64,000 nucleotides of DNA. It comes from VAZQ01 sp963771845. Its GTDB lineage: Bacteria; Pseudomonadota; Alphaproteobacteria; Rhizobiales; Xanthobacteraceae. The notes below the pieces were generated by a model that searched no databases, was not told the origin of the DNA, and saw nothing but the letters and a program-made list of their open reading frames with translations. Below are positions 18,170-28,714 of the stretch, piece after piece (position 1 is the first letter of the stretch; every line of letters starts with the position of its first letter). The translations under genes were made by a program, and so were the position numbers. The DNA is taken from contig CAVYVC010000018.1 in assembly GCA_963771845.1 (NCBI GenBank), positions 248,001 through 312,000 of the forward strand, written 5' to 3'.

Positions 18170-18922
18170 TTATGCCGCACCGCGGATGTTGGTTGTAGAC
18201 TCGGAATTGTCGACGCGAGCGAGGGCGGCACGTAACCCCCGCACAATCTCCTCAAAGGCCGCGTAGTTTTCCTCGGTCTGCTGCTTGGCGTCGGTGACCC
18301 AAGCCGCAAAGGTCTCCTTGGCCTCAGGATGCGGTGCCATCAGGTACCAATAGGCATCGTCGGCAGGGCCGAGTTTTGGGACGAGCGTAAACAGACGGCG
18401 GGCGAGGTCCAAATTGTCGAGTAACTCAGCCTGCGGCGGGCCGGAGAAGCGCCAGACCCCGGCGGCTTCAGCATGCCGTCGCAGCGCCGGCGAGAAGGCA
18501 GCCTCGATCGTGAACGGCCAGTAGTCGGCGGGGACATTGTGCGCCTTCATCGCCGTCGCAAAGGCGGCGGTCGGCCTTAACAGGCACCAGTGGATGCCGT
18601 TCGGCAGCTGCCGCCATGCCCCGCCCTTGCGGACGTGACCGTCCTCAGTTAGCTGGCGACCAGCGGAGTCGTTGTCAGCGAGCACGAACACAACACGCTC
18701 ACCCAACACCTCGCGCAGCGCCTTCCCCTTTCCGGCCAAGCTGCCCATTTCCTTGGTGCCGCCGGCCGCAATTACCTTCACCGGCATCGGTTCGTTCGGG
18801 AAGAAGACGAGCCACGCCGCCTCGATGATTTTTGCGTCGGTCACGCCCTCGACGAATAGGGTGGGCTTGGGCGTGGCGCTGGCGAGCGCAAGCAGCGCTT
18901 TCGAGTTTTGCTCGGCCTGTTC
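18170..18922 (-). pseudogene. TOPRIM-domain module cut off by IS630
   Basis: The frame runs from the IS630 end to a stop at 18170 and has no convincing own start (first GTG at 18844 is inside the domain). PTLFVEGVTDAKIIEAAW holds the TOPRIM glutamate, VIAAGGTKEM follows, and VVFVLADNDSAGRQL carries the DxD, the layout of OLD-type nucleases and DnaG primases. About 150 further residues are helical with no known domain. Upstream coding (EQAEQNSKALLALASATPKP) joins the methylase frame exactly if the element and one TA are removed. TOPRIM domains bind Mg2+ and cleave or nick nucleic acid. As it stands this piece has lost its translation signals. Confidence 0.7.
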
Positions 18923-18924
18923 TA

Positions 18925-19964
18925 CAGCGCGTCCCGATCATAGTGGTTCATACCCCGAATGTCTGAAGTAAGCGATGCATTCCGCAGGATCGAGCGCCCG
19001 AATGTACGAACGAACACATCGGTGCAGTCCTTCCATTGTGCGCTCCGCAGCTTTGCGCAGGCATGTCTTCAGAGGATGGAACAGCAACTCTATAGGGTTA
19101 AGGTCCGGAGAATACGCTGGCAAGTAGCGGAGGCTTGCACCGACAGCCTGGATCGCCTCTTCCACACCTGCAACCTTGTGGAAGGGGGCGTTGTCGACCA
19201 CCACAATGTCCCTGCGCTTGAGCGTTGGGACCAAACATTGCTCTATGTAAGCCAGGAAGGCCTCTCCATTCATGGCTCCTTTGATCAGCATCGGAGCCAC
19301 AACGCCGGTTTGCCGCAGCCCGGCGATAAACGTCACCGTCTCCCAGTGTCCCATCGGGGCATCGCTGACCAAGCGCTCGCCGCGTGGGTTCCAACCGTTG
19401 AGCCGCAGCATGTTGGTGGTGACTGCCGTCTCGTCGATAAATACGAGGTGGGCCGGATCAAGAAAGCCTTGCTCCCGAATCCAGCGTCGGCGCGCGCGGG
19501 CGACGTCGGCTCGCTTCCGCTCTGCCGCCCGCAGGCTTTTTTTTAATCGTGATGCCATGGCGAGCAAAGAAGCGGGACAGCGCGCTGCGGCTGCCTGGGA
19601 TTCGCCGCTTGTGAAGCGCCGAAACGATCTCATTCAGCGTGAGGTCCGATTCCTCGCTGACGAGGGCGAGGATCTGCCGCGAGTGCTTCTCCAGTGGCGA
19701 AGTACTCCCTCCACTGCGCATGGGTTCGAAAGTCCCGTTTTCACGAAAGTGCTGCACCCACCGGATCGCAGAACTGACGCTGACATCAAACTGTTCGGCC
19801 GCCTCCCGTCGGGATCCTCCTTCTTCCACGAAGTCGATGACGCGCGTTCTCAACTCACCAGGATACGGTCCATGCATTGGCCAGCCCTCCGGCGAATCAA
19901 TGCGTTAAACTCGCACCTCCGGCGTGTCTTGGGAATCCCGATTCACTGCGGTCGGGACGTGCTG
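18925..19964 (-). mobile_element. IS630-family insertion sequence, complete
   Basis: The element is 1,040 bp. Its ends are related: CAGCGCGTCCCGATCATAGT at the left and CAGCACGTCCCGACCGCAGT read from the right, differing at about four positions. Both ends are flanked by TA (18923-18924 and 19965-19966), the target duplication of the IS630/Tc1 group. It carries one transposase in two frames. It inserted inside the coding sequence of the methylase-TOPRIM gene, in the same orientation. Confidence 0.9.
18938..19877 (-). CDS. IS630 transposase, two frames joined at an A-run
   Basis: The first frame (19877-19458) gives the DNA-binding half: PYPGELRTRVIDFVEEGGSR, a helix-turn-helix (REAAEQFDVSVSSAIRWVQH) and a second one. 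The second frame (about 19545-18938) gives the DDE nuclease: HLVFIDETAVTTNM (first D), IVVVDNAPFHK (second D) and YSPDLNPIELLFHPLK (E). They meet at eight consecutive A residues (T8 at 19537-19544 on the plus strand) followed by AGCC, the classic slippery A-run used for -1 frameshifting in IS630 elements. So the split is probably natural and the element potentially active. The stop of the second frame lies a few bases from the left terminal repeat. Confidence 0.85.
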
Positions 19965-22900
19965 TAGTTTCGCGCGCGTGGCTGTGAGCTCCTGCGCCAC
20001 CCGATCGATATATTGCGGCTCGCGCAGGCGCACCGGATCGAACGTCCCGTCCGCCGCGAATCGATCCCAGGCTTCGAGCACCAGACGTTGTGTCCGGTAC
20101 TCGCCAAATTCATCATTCTCTCGCTCTTTCAGAACCCGAAATGTTTCGGAAGGATATTCCTCGCCCATTACCGCTTTTGGATCGAGAATGTATTCCAACT
20201 CACGACGGGTCAAGCCGTAGAGATACGCGTAATAGGCATCTAGCTCCGAGCGCACCTGAGCGCGATGACCAGGGTCCCAAAGAAAAGGATCGCCGCTATA
20301 ACCTAGGTCCATCGCAAATGGCTTCATCGCGACCGCTGTGAAAGTCAGTTCCACTACTCGCGGGACAATGAAGCCCAGCTCATCTTCACCATAAGAGGAC
20401 GGCGGCAAAATAGGCAGCTGCTCGACATAGAAGAAGTTTATATTTGTGCCGCTAATTTTCCATCTCGCGATGGCGTCAGAAATCATTGATGCAAAATTTG
20501 CGTATAGGCACGCAAATAGGCGACTGTCCCCAATCTTTTGCGGAAACACGACATTGAGACTGTCGCTGATACCAGAATACGGCAGCACACCCGGTATGAA
20601 TCTTCTTACATTTGTATGATTGCTTATCTTTCGAAAACATAGAAACCATTTTCTGTTCCAGGCGTCCCCTAGTCGAGTCCTAATCTCCGCTTCGGCCACA
20701 TGATAACGTGGATTTACCTCAAATCGGGTATCGCCATACTGAGCGATGGTCAGTCTCGGCAACGCACGGGTGTCTGCAATCTGGCCTGACGGATAGCTGC
20801 CAAAACGATGATCGTAGACGTGCATCATTTTGGCTTCGTACAGCGGCAAATAGTGCTCGCCGTTACGTGATCTCCACGATGCGCCGTCTTGTGTAGTTCC
20901 GGCTTCAAGCAACTGTGATGACGTGTAAAACAACGAACTACTGCTGGTCATATTGAACAAGCCCTGCCTGAAGCTAACGGCCCATGGATTACCAGCCTCA
21001 GCGTTGGCGGCATTCACTAAAACGGGAATACGATTGTAGATACTCTTCGCAAGCTCGGCGTCTGCCTTGCTTCGAAATGTCGGAGCGGTCTTGGTGTTAG
21101 GATTCAGGAGTGAAATGTCATCCGCTGTTAGGCTGACTCGGCGGCGGGAATCCGCAAGTTGTTCAATGTTAGATGCGCAGAATACGAAATCCGTTGCTTT
21201 CACATCGCTCGACAAAGTTACCAAAGAGAATCGCACTAACGTGGCGACTGATCGAAACAGGTTTTCGGTGTTCTCGAAATCGTACAGCGTTGCCAAGCGC
21301 CCCCCGCAGACATCTTTTCAAAGAAATCTGCATTCCCTTCTTCAACAGCAATTCCAGTAGGCACTATGAGTCCAGCGCGACCGCGCGGCGTCACCAATGC
21401 ACTGAATGTTTCAGAGAACAATGCATAGGTGTTCAGTTTCCCGTGAGCGCTCAGCACGAATCTTCTGCTACCGCGCACAAAATGATTTTGTTTCTCGATT
21501 GCCTGTCTTGCATATTGATAACTTTTCCAAAGTACTTGGTTACTTGGTTTTAGCGCTTCTATCGCCTGCTTTCTTTTTGCACCGGGAAGCCCAGAAATCG
21601 ACGGTGCGTGGATTGCAAAGAACTCTTTGTCGGAGAATTGGGAAACCTCCCATGGGGGATTACCCAAAATGACATCAAAGCCACCAGCGGCAAAAACCTC
21701 AGGAAATTCGAGGGGCCAATGAAAGAACCGTCGGGCAGCAGCAAGATCGGTACAGGTGCCAGCTACGCGACCTTGTGGCAACCGGCCACCAATCGCATCC
21801 CATACGAAGCGTGTTGTAGGCACTCCGTCCGCACCATCCGTCGTTAGCGGCGCAAAGAATGCCGCGGTCCAAAGATCACACGCCCACTTCGCCTTCTCCC
21901 AATCGGCACTGTGACGCAGTGCGCTATAGGCTGCTTCCTTGGCATGGACCTCATTAGGGTTTGTCTCCGACAGATCGGCAATGGCGCTGAACGCGCCGGC
22001 AATCCGGGCGATGTCCTGTTGGACGCTATGCCGAAACAAGGAATCCCGTTTGGCCTCGCCCTTGTTGCGTTTTTTGATCTCGGTAGCAACTTTTTTGTCA
22101 TCTCCGGTCACGCTGTTGTAGGCGTCATCGGGCACGCCCGCCTCCAACACCTTAAGGTCGAAGACGCCCACCAGGCTTTCACCGCACTTAATGTGATGAT
22201 CGAGGAACGAGAGGGGCAAGCCTGGTTCCTGTCCCTCAATCCACAGTGCGACCTTGCACAGGTCAACCGCGAGAGGATTCTTGTCGACTGCATAGATGCA
22301 GCGGCGGATTACATCTCGCACCGCATGACGATAATCGGCAGGATTAGGTTCAGCCTCGCCGGATCGCACGCGCGCCAGTTCACGGGCAATGCGCCGCGCC
22401 GCGGCGAGCATGAAATGACCGGAGCCGGAAGCGGGATCGCAAAGCTTTAGGGAGAGTAGAGCCCGTTCCTGCTCGTCGCGTGTCGGAGCCTTGGACAGCC
22501 GATCCTCAATTACCGGCTCCAACGCGCTCCTGATTAGTTCACGGACCAGCTCCGGTGGAGTGTAGTATGAGCCGGTCGTCTTGCGCTCACTGCCAACGAT
22601 CAATTCGAATGTCGAGCGCTCACCGTCGATCTTTACCTCAGGATGGTAGTCAAGCAGGCTTTCATAAACCGAGCCGAATTCCTCCACATCGAGGCCGCCG
22701 AAATTGACGCGTCGGCGAACGCCGCTTTTGCTCTTGTGGCCATCAGCGTCTTCGAATGTCGACAAATGCCAGATAGCAGCCAGCAGGTTTGCATTGCTTA
22801 ATCGTGGTCCGGGTTCGCCTTGTCTGTCGATCAAGTCGGCGCAGGCAAAGCGGCCGAAGAGTTCACCGTCGAGCGCGGTTAGCCCGAGCTGCGAAGCTTG

Positions 22901-23957
22901 GTGGGAGTCTTCGAACAGGCTAAATGTCTGTTTCAATCCTTCCCAAAGATCGCTGTGGGCGTCGTCGAACAGCCGGCCATCAGCGCGTTTCCGCAGTCGT
23001 TCGACGGAGTACCAACGGTCATAAACATCCTGCCGAGATTCATTCTCGCCGTCAGGCACAAATAGGAGCCGCCGCTCCTCGGCGACCATGAGAAAAAGCA
23101 GCCGGTAAATGAACCGAAGAAGCTGGCGGTAATAGTCCAGGTGCGAGATCACCTTGCTGTTCAACTTCTCGCGTAGAGCGCTGCTTTCAGGGTGAGCGAG
23201 AAAGCCAGTACCGAGAGTTGTCGAGCGCCACTTCTACACCGTCGCGTAGGCGCTCCCGCACGCGGCCGCCTTGCTCGATACCTTGCTGGTAGTACTTCTC
23301 CAGCCAGCACTCATGCGCATCGCCGGCGCCGCGCGGCAGGCGCGTAGCATGGGCGAGGCGATAGAACAGGACAAACTCGCTGTAGAGGTTGCCCTCGAAG
23401 ATCGCTTCAAGGTCGAATTCGATGAAGCTCGGCTTGGAAAAACGGACGGTGTTGCGCAGGAGCCGTAGCATCATCCCGTTGGTGACAATTCCCCACAGTG
23501 CATCGGATCGGTTGAGATAGTCCTGCACCAGCGCGTGGGGGCTGCGCTGCTGCATTACCCTTGCGATCGAGCTCCTGCTCGCAGGGGACGATGTGCACCG
23601 GAGGTCGCTGTGGGTTCGGTCCCGAAGCGGTGGGAGATTTTGAAGGTGCCCCCCCCGGCCTCGGCGGCGGGCCGCTGGAAGACAAGCGTAAACCCGAGTT
23701 CCTCCAGCAGCGGTAAGTACCCAAGTTTCGCGGGTAATGGTCGTCGCGCTTTCCTTGCCGCGGGCAAGCCGGACGCTGAAGGCGTTCCAGTGGATCAGCG
23801 CTTCCGAGAATGCCTTCTGGATTTCATCGCTGAGACGGCTATCGAGGCCGAAGTCCGCTGGACGTTGGCCCGACACGTCCTGCGGCGTAGCAGCGATCTG
23901 CTCGACCAGATCGCTGCTGATCAGTCCACCTTCGATCGTGATGGCGAGATGCGCCAT
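19965..23957 (-). pseudogene. Eco57I-like adenine DNA methyltransferase, frameshifted and IS-interrupted
   Basis: Joined frames give ~1,330 codons before the IS. The start overlaps the helicase stop (TGATG at 23957). An N-terminal helical region (PHALVQDYLNRSDALWGIVT; YYRQLLRFIYRLLFLMVAEE) precedes the N6-adenine methylase core. TGSYYTPPELV is the usual entry motif, CDPASGSGHFMLAAARRI is motif I for S-adenosylmethionine, and FDVILGNPPWEVSQF is motif IV, the catalytic NPPW. A target-recognition region and a C-terminal coiled stretch (YIDRVAQELTATRAKL) follow. Single-base breaks lie near 23745, 23610, 23560, 23212 and 21300. It would methylate adenine in a short site, protecting host DNA. The closest recalled parallels are DrmMI of class 1 DISARM and Eco57I-type enzymes. 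Confidence 0.75.
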
Positions 23958-26780
23958 CAGCCGCGTCCCTTCACCGGCAGCAGAACAAAGCAGCCGAGAA
24001 TATCCGGCGGCGTGTGCGGTTGGATTTTCAGCGGGCGCTCCTTGAGCAACGCGCGCAGACGCTTGTGGGCGGCGTCAAGCTCTGCCGCGCGCCAATCGAG
24101 AATCGGGCGAAACCAATCTGAATTGTCCTTTAGTAGGCCCAGAGCGCGCTCGACGTTGCTGGTTCGCTCTTCCCGAGAGATGTTGGCTTTGGGCAAGGCT
24201 TTTTCCGCAAGTTCGCGCCCTACAGTGGCGTAGGGTTCGAGCCAGCGAAGGCCACTGCCGTCACGCTCAAAAGCGGCAAGCACGATCTCCTCGGCAAATT
24301 CTTCCGTTGCCTCGACCAAGCGATATCGGAATCGCAACAGCATTAAAGCCGTCCATTTAGCGACCGCGTCCGTGAACATTCGCGCCCGCCCGAGCGAAGC
24401 GCTCGTCGCCCTCCAGCGAAAACGCCTCGCCCAGCACGGCATCGCAGACACGTGCGACTAGCGGGCTGGTTGCGACCGAGATAAAGCGCCTCGTCATCCT
24501 TGCGGCGGTCGAACGTGATCGCGATCGGAAACTCGCCGCCGTTGCGAAGTCCTGCAGCTTGGGCTTGAGAGACCCGGCGGACAGGGTAAAGACGCTGTCC
24601 TTACCTCTTGCGGGGTCGAGACTGCCACCGAAACGCTGCAAGGCGTCAGCCAGAAAACGGCGCACTGCTTGCGGATCGCCGAGCACGGCGTCGGTCGCCT
24701 CGATCTCGCGCGCGACCTCGTCGGGCTGAATGCCATGCTGAGTGAAATAACCACGGCGGCTTTTCTCCCGCTCGGCCGCAGCATCCCACGCCTCATGCAG
24801 CCGGCTCGCTTCGGGTGTAGCTAGCGCCAGCTCAAGTTGGACCTCCTCGCGCCCTCGCAATAGCACGTTATCCACCACCGTCTGGATAACCTGCTCCGCA
24901 TCCATCGGGACCGGCACGGCAATGCCGAGATCGCGTCGAATCTTGCGCGCCTTACGAATCAGCACTTCAAGCACGACCTGATCGACCGGATTGTTGGCGC
25001 CATAGAGCAGCACCATCTTCACCTCGCCGCGGGGCTGGCCGAAACGGTCGACACGGCCTTCGCGCTGTTCCAGGCGGTTCGGATTCCAGGGAAGGTCGTA
25101 GTGCACGACTGAGTCGAAGTGCTCCTGCAGATTGACGCCTTCGCTGAGACAGTCGGTCGCGACCAGGATGCGGTGAGTGCTGCGGCTAAGCTCCGCCACT
25201 CGCTCGCGGCGTTGCTCGTCATCGATCTCTCCCGTCACCGCGGTCACATGTACACCCTTCAGCTCTGCGGCTAACAACGAGCCGAGGTAATTCGCCGTCT
25301 GGATAAACCGGCAGAAGACGATCGGGTGATGGCCCTCTTTCAATTGGGCCTTGAGAACTTCGAGCAACGCTTGCAGCTTGCGATCAGCCTTCGGACCGCC
25401 GAGACTCCGCGCGCGATCCCGAAAGCGTATTAGGCGCCGGCGCTCCGGGTCGCTCCATTCCGCTCCCGCGTCCTCCAGGGGGCCGGTCGGTGCGTAATCA
25501 CCCGCCGCTTCATCGTCGAGTGCGTCCAACACTTGCGGCCGATAGGTCCGGTCAACATCGTCCTGGGTTTCGTCGTCGCTGGCCAAATCCGACATACGGT
25601 CAGCACGCGCATCGAGAACGGCGGCTGCGGCAGCGGGACTCGACAGCAGACAGCGTAGAAGCGCAATCGCCGCCCAATGGCGCACGCGTTGCTGTGGGGC
25701 CCGGAGCTGCCGGCCTGCCTCGACAGTTTCCCGGCAGTAGTCAAGAACGTCGTTGAAGAGCTTGAGGTAGTCGCCGGCAAGCTCATAGCGTCGCTCTTCG
25801 GATTTGCGCTCCGGGAACGGTGTCTCGCTGCCCAGCCATTTCTCTACGTCTTGACGGCGCCGTTGAATCACATGCGGAAGCAGCCTCTTCCTGTCCTTCT
25901 CCCCCTCCAGATCGGGGTCGAGAAGGCCGAGTAGCGAGCGAAAGCTTTCCTCGATCCCACTGTGTGGAGTGGCTGTGACAAGGATGACGTGACGCGATGG
26001 GTCCTTGGCGAGGTCGCGTAGGAGTTCGTGACGCTGGTGTTCAACTCGCCTATCGGTGCCGCGCGGGCGCGCCGCAATGTGTGCCTCATCGACGATGATT
26101 AGGTCAGGAGCATCGCGCAGAAATGCGTCACGATGGCCACCTCGATCAGACTTCACGAAGTCGATGCTCGCGACGAAATTGGGATAATACCCGTAGATCG
26201 AAACATCCTGACGCGAGCGCTCGCGTTCGAGGCGCGCCATTTGCGACGGCTGGACGAGCACGGTCTCGATCGCGAATTTCTCGCGCAGTTCCCGCTCCCA
26301 CTGATCGCAGAGATGTGCTGGCGTGAGCACGGCGAGACGCTTCGCTATGCCCCGATCCAGCAGTTCGCGGGCGATCATCCCGGCTTCGATGGTCTTGCCG
26401 ACGCCAACGTCGTCCGCGATCAAGAGCCGCACCGGATCGAGCCGCAGGGCCATGATCAGCGGCACGAATTGGTACGGGCGCGGGGTGACCGATATCCGGC
26501 CAAGCGAACGGAACGGAGCCGCGCCGGAACGAAGACTGAGGCGGGCGGCATTGAACAGCGCCATCACACCGGTAGCATCGCCCGGTCTCGCCGCCGCCGG
26601 CGGCACAAATTCGGCGGACGTGATCTGGCGGCCTTCGAGGGGCAGATAGATGCCGATTTCGTCGGCTTGGCCCCGGGTCAATGGCCGCAGGTGCAGGACG
26701 CTCGGCTCACGCCCGGGTAGGACAATCCAGTCACGCCCCCGGGCCCGAACCAGCGATCCGGGCGAGAATCCGCTTTGCAT
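23957..26780 (-). pseudogene. SNF2/RapA-type helicase, three frameshifts near the 3' end
   Basis: Joined length about 940 residues; the first 750 are in one frame. Seen in order are LLIADDVGVGKTIEAGMIAR (Walker A with the SNF2 QT-like GVGKTIEAG), LIIVDEAHIAARP (DEAH), VILVTATPHSG, then the second lobe with HPIVFCRFIQTANYLGSL, VATDCLSEGVNLQEHFDSVV and NPNRLEQREGRVDRFGQ (motif VI). Near 24540, 24460 and 24375 the frame shifts; reading across them restores GEFPIAITFDRRKDDEAL and the ending MFTDAVAKWTALMLLRFRYR. The family remodels or translocates on double-stranded DNA; class 1 DISARM has such a protein (DrmD) next to its methylase. First gene of the operon, divergent from the ParA-type gene. 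Confidence 0.8.
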
Positions 26781-26952
26781 CAGTGACCCTCCTGAGCCCG
26801 ATTCTCACGGAATTAAAGCGATACACTAGCAACACTAGCGCCGACAGGGCTCAAGCTGCCGATTTTGCCTAACCCCCGACCGGGCACTGACTCGCTTGCC
26901 GAACGGGAAGGATTTTTTCCACTAGCCCGCAAAAAGGGCTTGCCATGTCGCC

Positions 26953-26989
26953 GTGTACGATGTACACAAAATCTGTGTACGATGTACAC
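26953..26989. promoter_or_regulatory. two identical 15-bp palindromes upstream of the ParA-type gene
   Basis: GTGTACGATGTACAC occurs exactly at 26953-26967 and 26975-26989. Each is a perfect GTGTAC-GAT-GTACAC palindrome and starts lie 22 bp apart, two helical turns, so dimers would bind on the same DNA face. The second ends 10 bases before the ATG at 27000. The shared intergenic region also drives the divergent SNF2 gene. Binding by the HTH-ParA protein or another regulator is inferred. Confidence 0.75.
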
Positions 26990-26999
26990 AAGAGGCACT

Positions 27000-28052
27000 A
27001 TGGCAGCGGATGAAAAGGACCTCGTCGGCGTAAATGAAATCGCCGAGATGGCAAGAGTCTCAAAGCAGGCCGTCACAAACTGGCGCGCACGCTCCACCGA
27101 CTTTCCGACACCTGCAGCAAACCTGGCGTCTGGCCCCGTTTTTCATCGCTCGCAAGTGAAATCCTGGTTGAGACGAAGGAAAGTCCCGATGACTCACGTG
27201 TTGTCGACTATCAACCTCAAGGGTGGCGTGTCGAAGACGACCCTGACGGTAGCCTTGGCTGAGACCTATTCAGCCGTGTTCGGGAAGCGGGTGCTACTCA
27301 TCGACTTGGACCCGCAAACGAACGCCACCACGATGGTCATCGGCGAAGAGAAGTGGCACGAACTAAATGCCAAGGAACACACTCTCGCTCGGCTCTTCAA
27401 GGATGCGCTTAAACCTGAGGAGAGCAAGTTCAATCTCGACGCGACCCTTCAACACAGAGTGTCGAATGTAACAGGCGCACGTACAATTGACCTGTTGCCC
27501 TCCAGCCTCGACCTCATCGATGTTCAGGATCAGCTCGTCAATACACCTGTTGGAAAATATGGAGCTGTGCGCCCCTTCGATATTCTTTGGCGGGCGACCA
27601 AAGAGCTAATTGAAGACTACGATTTGGTTCTCATCGATTGCCCGCCTAATCTGGGCAAAATCACCCAAAACGGCCTGCGGATTTCTGAAGCCTACGTTAT
27701 CCCAACTATTCCTGACCATCTCTCCACGTATGGCATCCCGCAGATCGTCACACGGGTCGGTGAATTCGCAAAAGAAATTGCGGAAGATATCGAACCCTTG
27801 GGCATCGTCATTTGCAAATATCAAAAGCAAATGACATTGCACAACAACATTATCAAACAATTGCGGAGCTCGGGCGACGCCCCCGTCTTCGAAACGGAAA
27901 TTCGGCAGGCGAACGAAGTGGCGAACGCCGCAGAATGGACGCCATATTCTAAAACACTTAAACAGAAATATGGAGCCAATCCGAACGGACTGGCCGAGCC
28001 GTTCGCAAGCCTCGCCAGTGAGATTCTCATCAAGTTGGAAGGTGGGCTGTGA
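27000..28052 (+). CDS. ParA-type ATPase with N-terminal helix-turn-helix
   Basis: The ATG at 27000 (after AAGAGG) is preferred over the upstream start at 26865, whose extra 45 residues run through the palindromes. Residues 6-50 form a MerR/AlpA-like HTH: LVGVNEIAEMARVSKQAVTN, then WRARSTDFPTPAAN and FHRSQVKSWLRRR. Residues 58-350 are a ParA/Soj ATPase: INLKGGVSKTTLTVALAE is a deviant Walker A with both lysines, VLLIDLDPQTNATT the Walker A', and DYDLVLIDCPPNLGK the Walker B. Such proteins partition plasmids or islands and repress their own promoter. Here the downstream gene takes the place of ParB but is unlike it. The gene is intact and divergent from the defence-like operon. Confidence 0.85.
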   Translation: MAADEKDLVGVNEIAEMARVSKQAVTNWRARSTDFPTPAANLASGPVFHRSQVKSWLRRRKVPMTHVLSTINLKGGVSKTTLTVALAETYSAVFGKRVLLIDLDPQTNATTMVIGEEKWHELNAKEHTLARLFKDALKPEESKFNLDATLQHRVSNVTGARTIDLLPSSLDLIDVQDQLVNTPVGKYGAVRPFDILWRATKELIEDYDLVLIDCPPNLGKITQNGLRISEAYVIPTIPDHLSTYGIPQIVTRVGEFAKEIAEDIEPLGIVICKYQKQMTLHNNIIKQLRSSGDAPVFETEIRQANEVANAAEWTPYSKTLKQKYGANPNGLAEPFASLASEILIKLEGGL

Positions 28053-28679
28053 AGCTGCGCAAAGCGCTCAATGACTTCGTTCGCGTGGTTGCTGACGAAG
28101 CAGAACGGAATCCAGAATTTGCAAACCGCATTGCGGCAGTGCTGGGCTGGGTAGACTCTGGAAGTATCGGCGAAACGAGATTCCGAAGGGCGTAGCACAG
28201 CGCCTACCCTACGAGCGAAGAACAGGCGGCCCGCCCCGGTTCTGGACCCCATCGAGCTTGCACGGCTAGGAGAGAACAGGCTGAGAGAACGGCTTGCGCC
28301 TCTTTCGATTGAACAGCTGAAGGATATCGTCGCCGAGTTCGGGATGGATACTGGTAAGCTTGTGATTAAGTGGAAGAAAGCCGATCGAATAATCGAACGG
28401 ATTGTCGAAACTTCAATTGCACGTGCGCAAAAGGGAGACGCATTTCGCGCTGAAAGCAAAGGACACGCGGGAAGGCGAGACATAACTTCTGTCGATGAGA
28501 TCGATCATCGGGGATACCGACTTGTGCCATTCCGGGATGGCGACGCGTGGCAAGTTCAAATCCGCACCACGACAGCGACATCGATGCCGCCTGCAGAAAT
28601 CACGATGAAGTTTTCGGACCGGGCGAGCGCTATCGCCAATGCCAAGGAAAATATTGACCTCTTTCTGCAAGGAAAGTGA
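28049..28679 (+). pseudogene. partner of the ParA-type ATPase, one frameshift
   Basis: GTG at 28049 overlaps the ParA stop (GTGA), indicating coupling. The first frame reads KLRKALNDFVRVVADEAERN and stops at 28192. One frame over, the open reading continues STAPTLRAKNRRPAPVLDPI and then IEQLKDIVAEFGMDTGKLVI and KWKKADRIIERIVETSIAR, so an indel near 28160-28190 splits one protein. After ~residue 130 there is an added region (YRLVPFRDGDAWQVQIRTTT). Whole product is about 205 residues. I recall this helical protein as a regular downstream neighbour of similar ATPases in Proteobacteria but cannot name a function. Position suggests a centromere-binding or adaptor role in place of ParB. Confidence 0.5.
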
Positions 28680-28714
28680 TGGTAAGATCGTTCATCGTAG
28701 CGTGCCTGCCAGGC

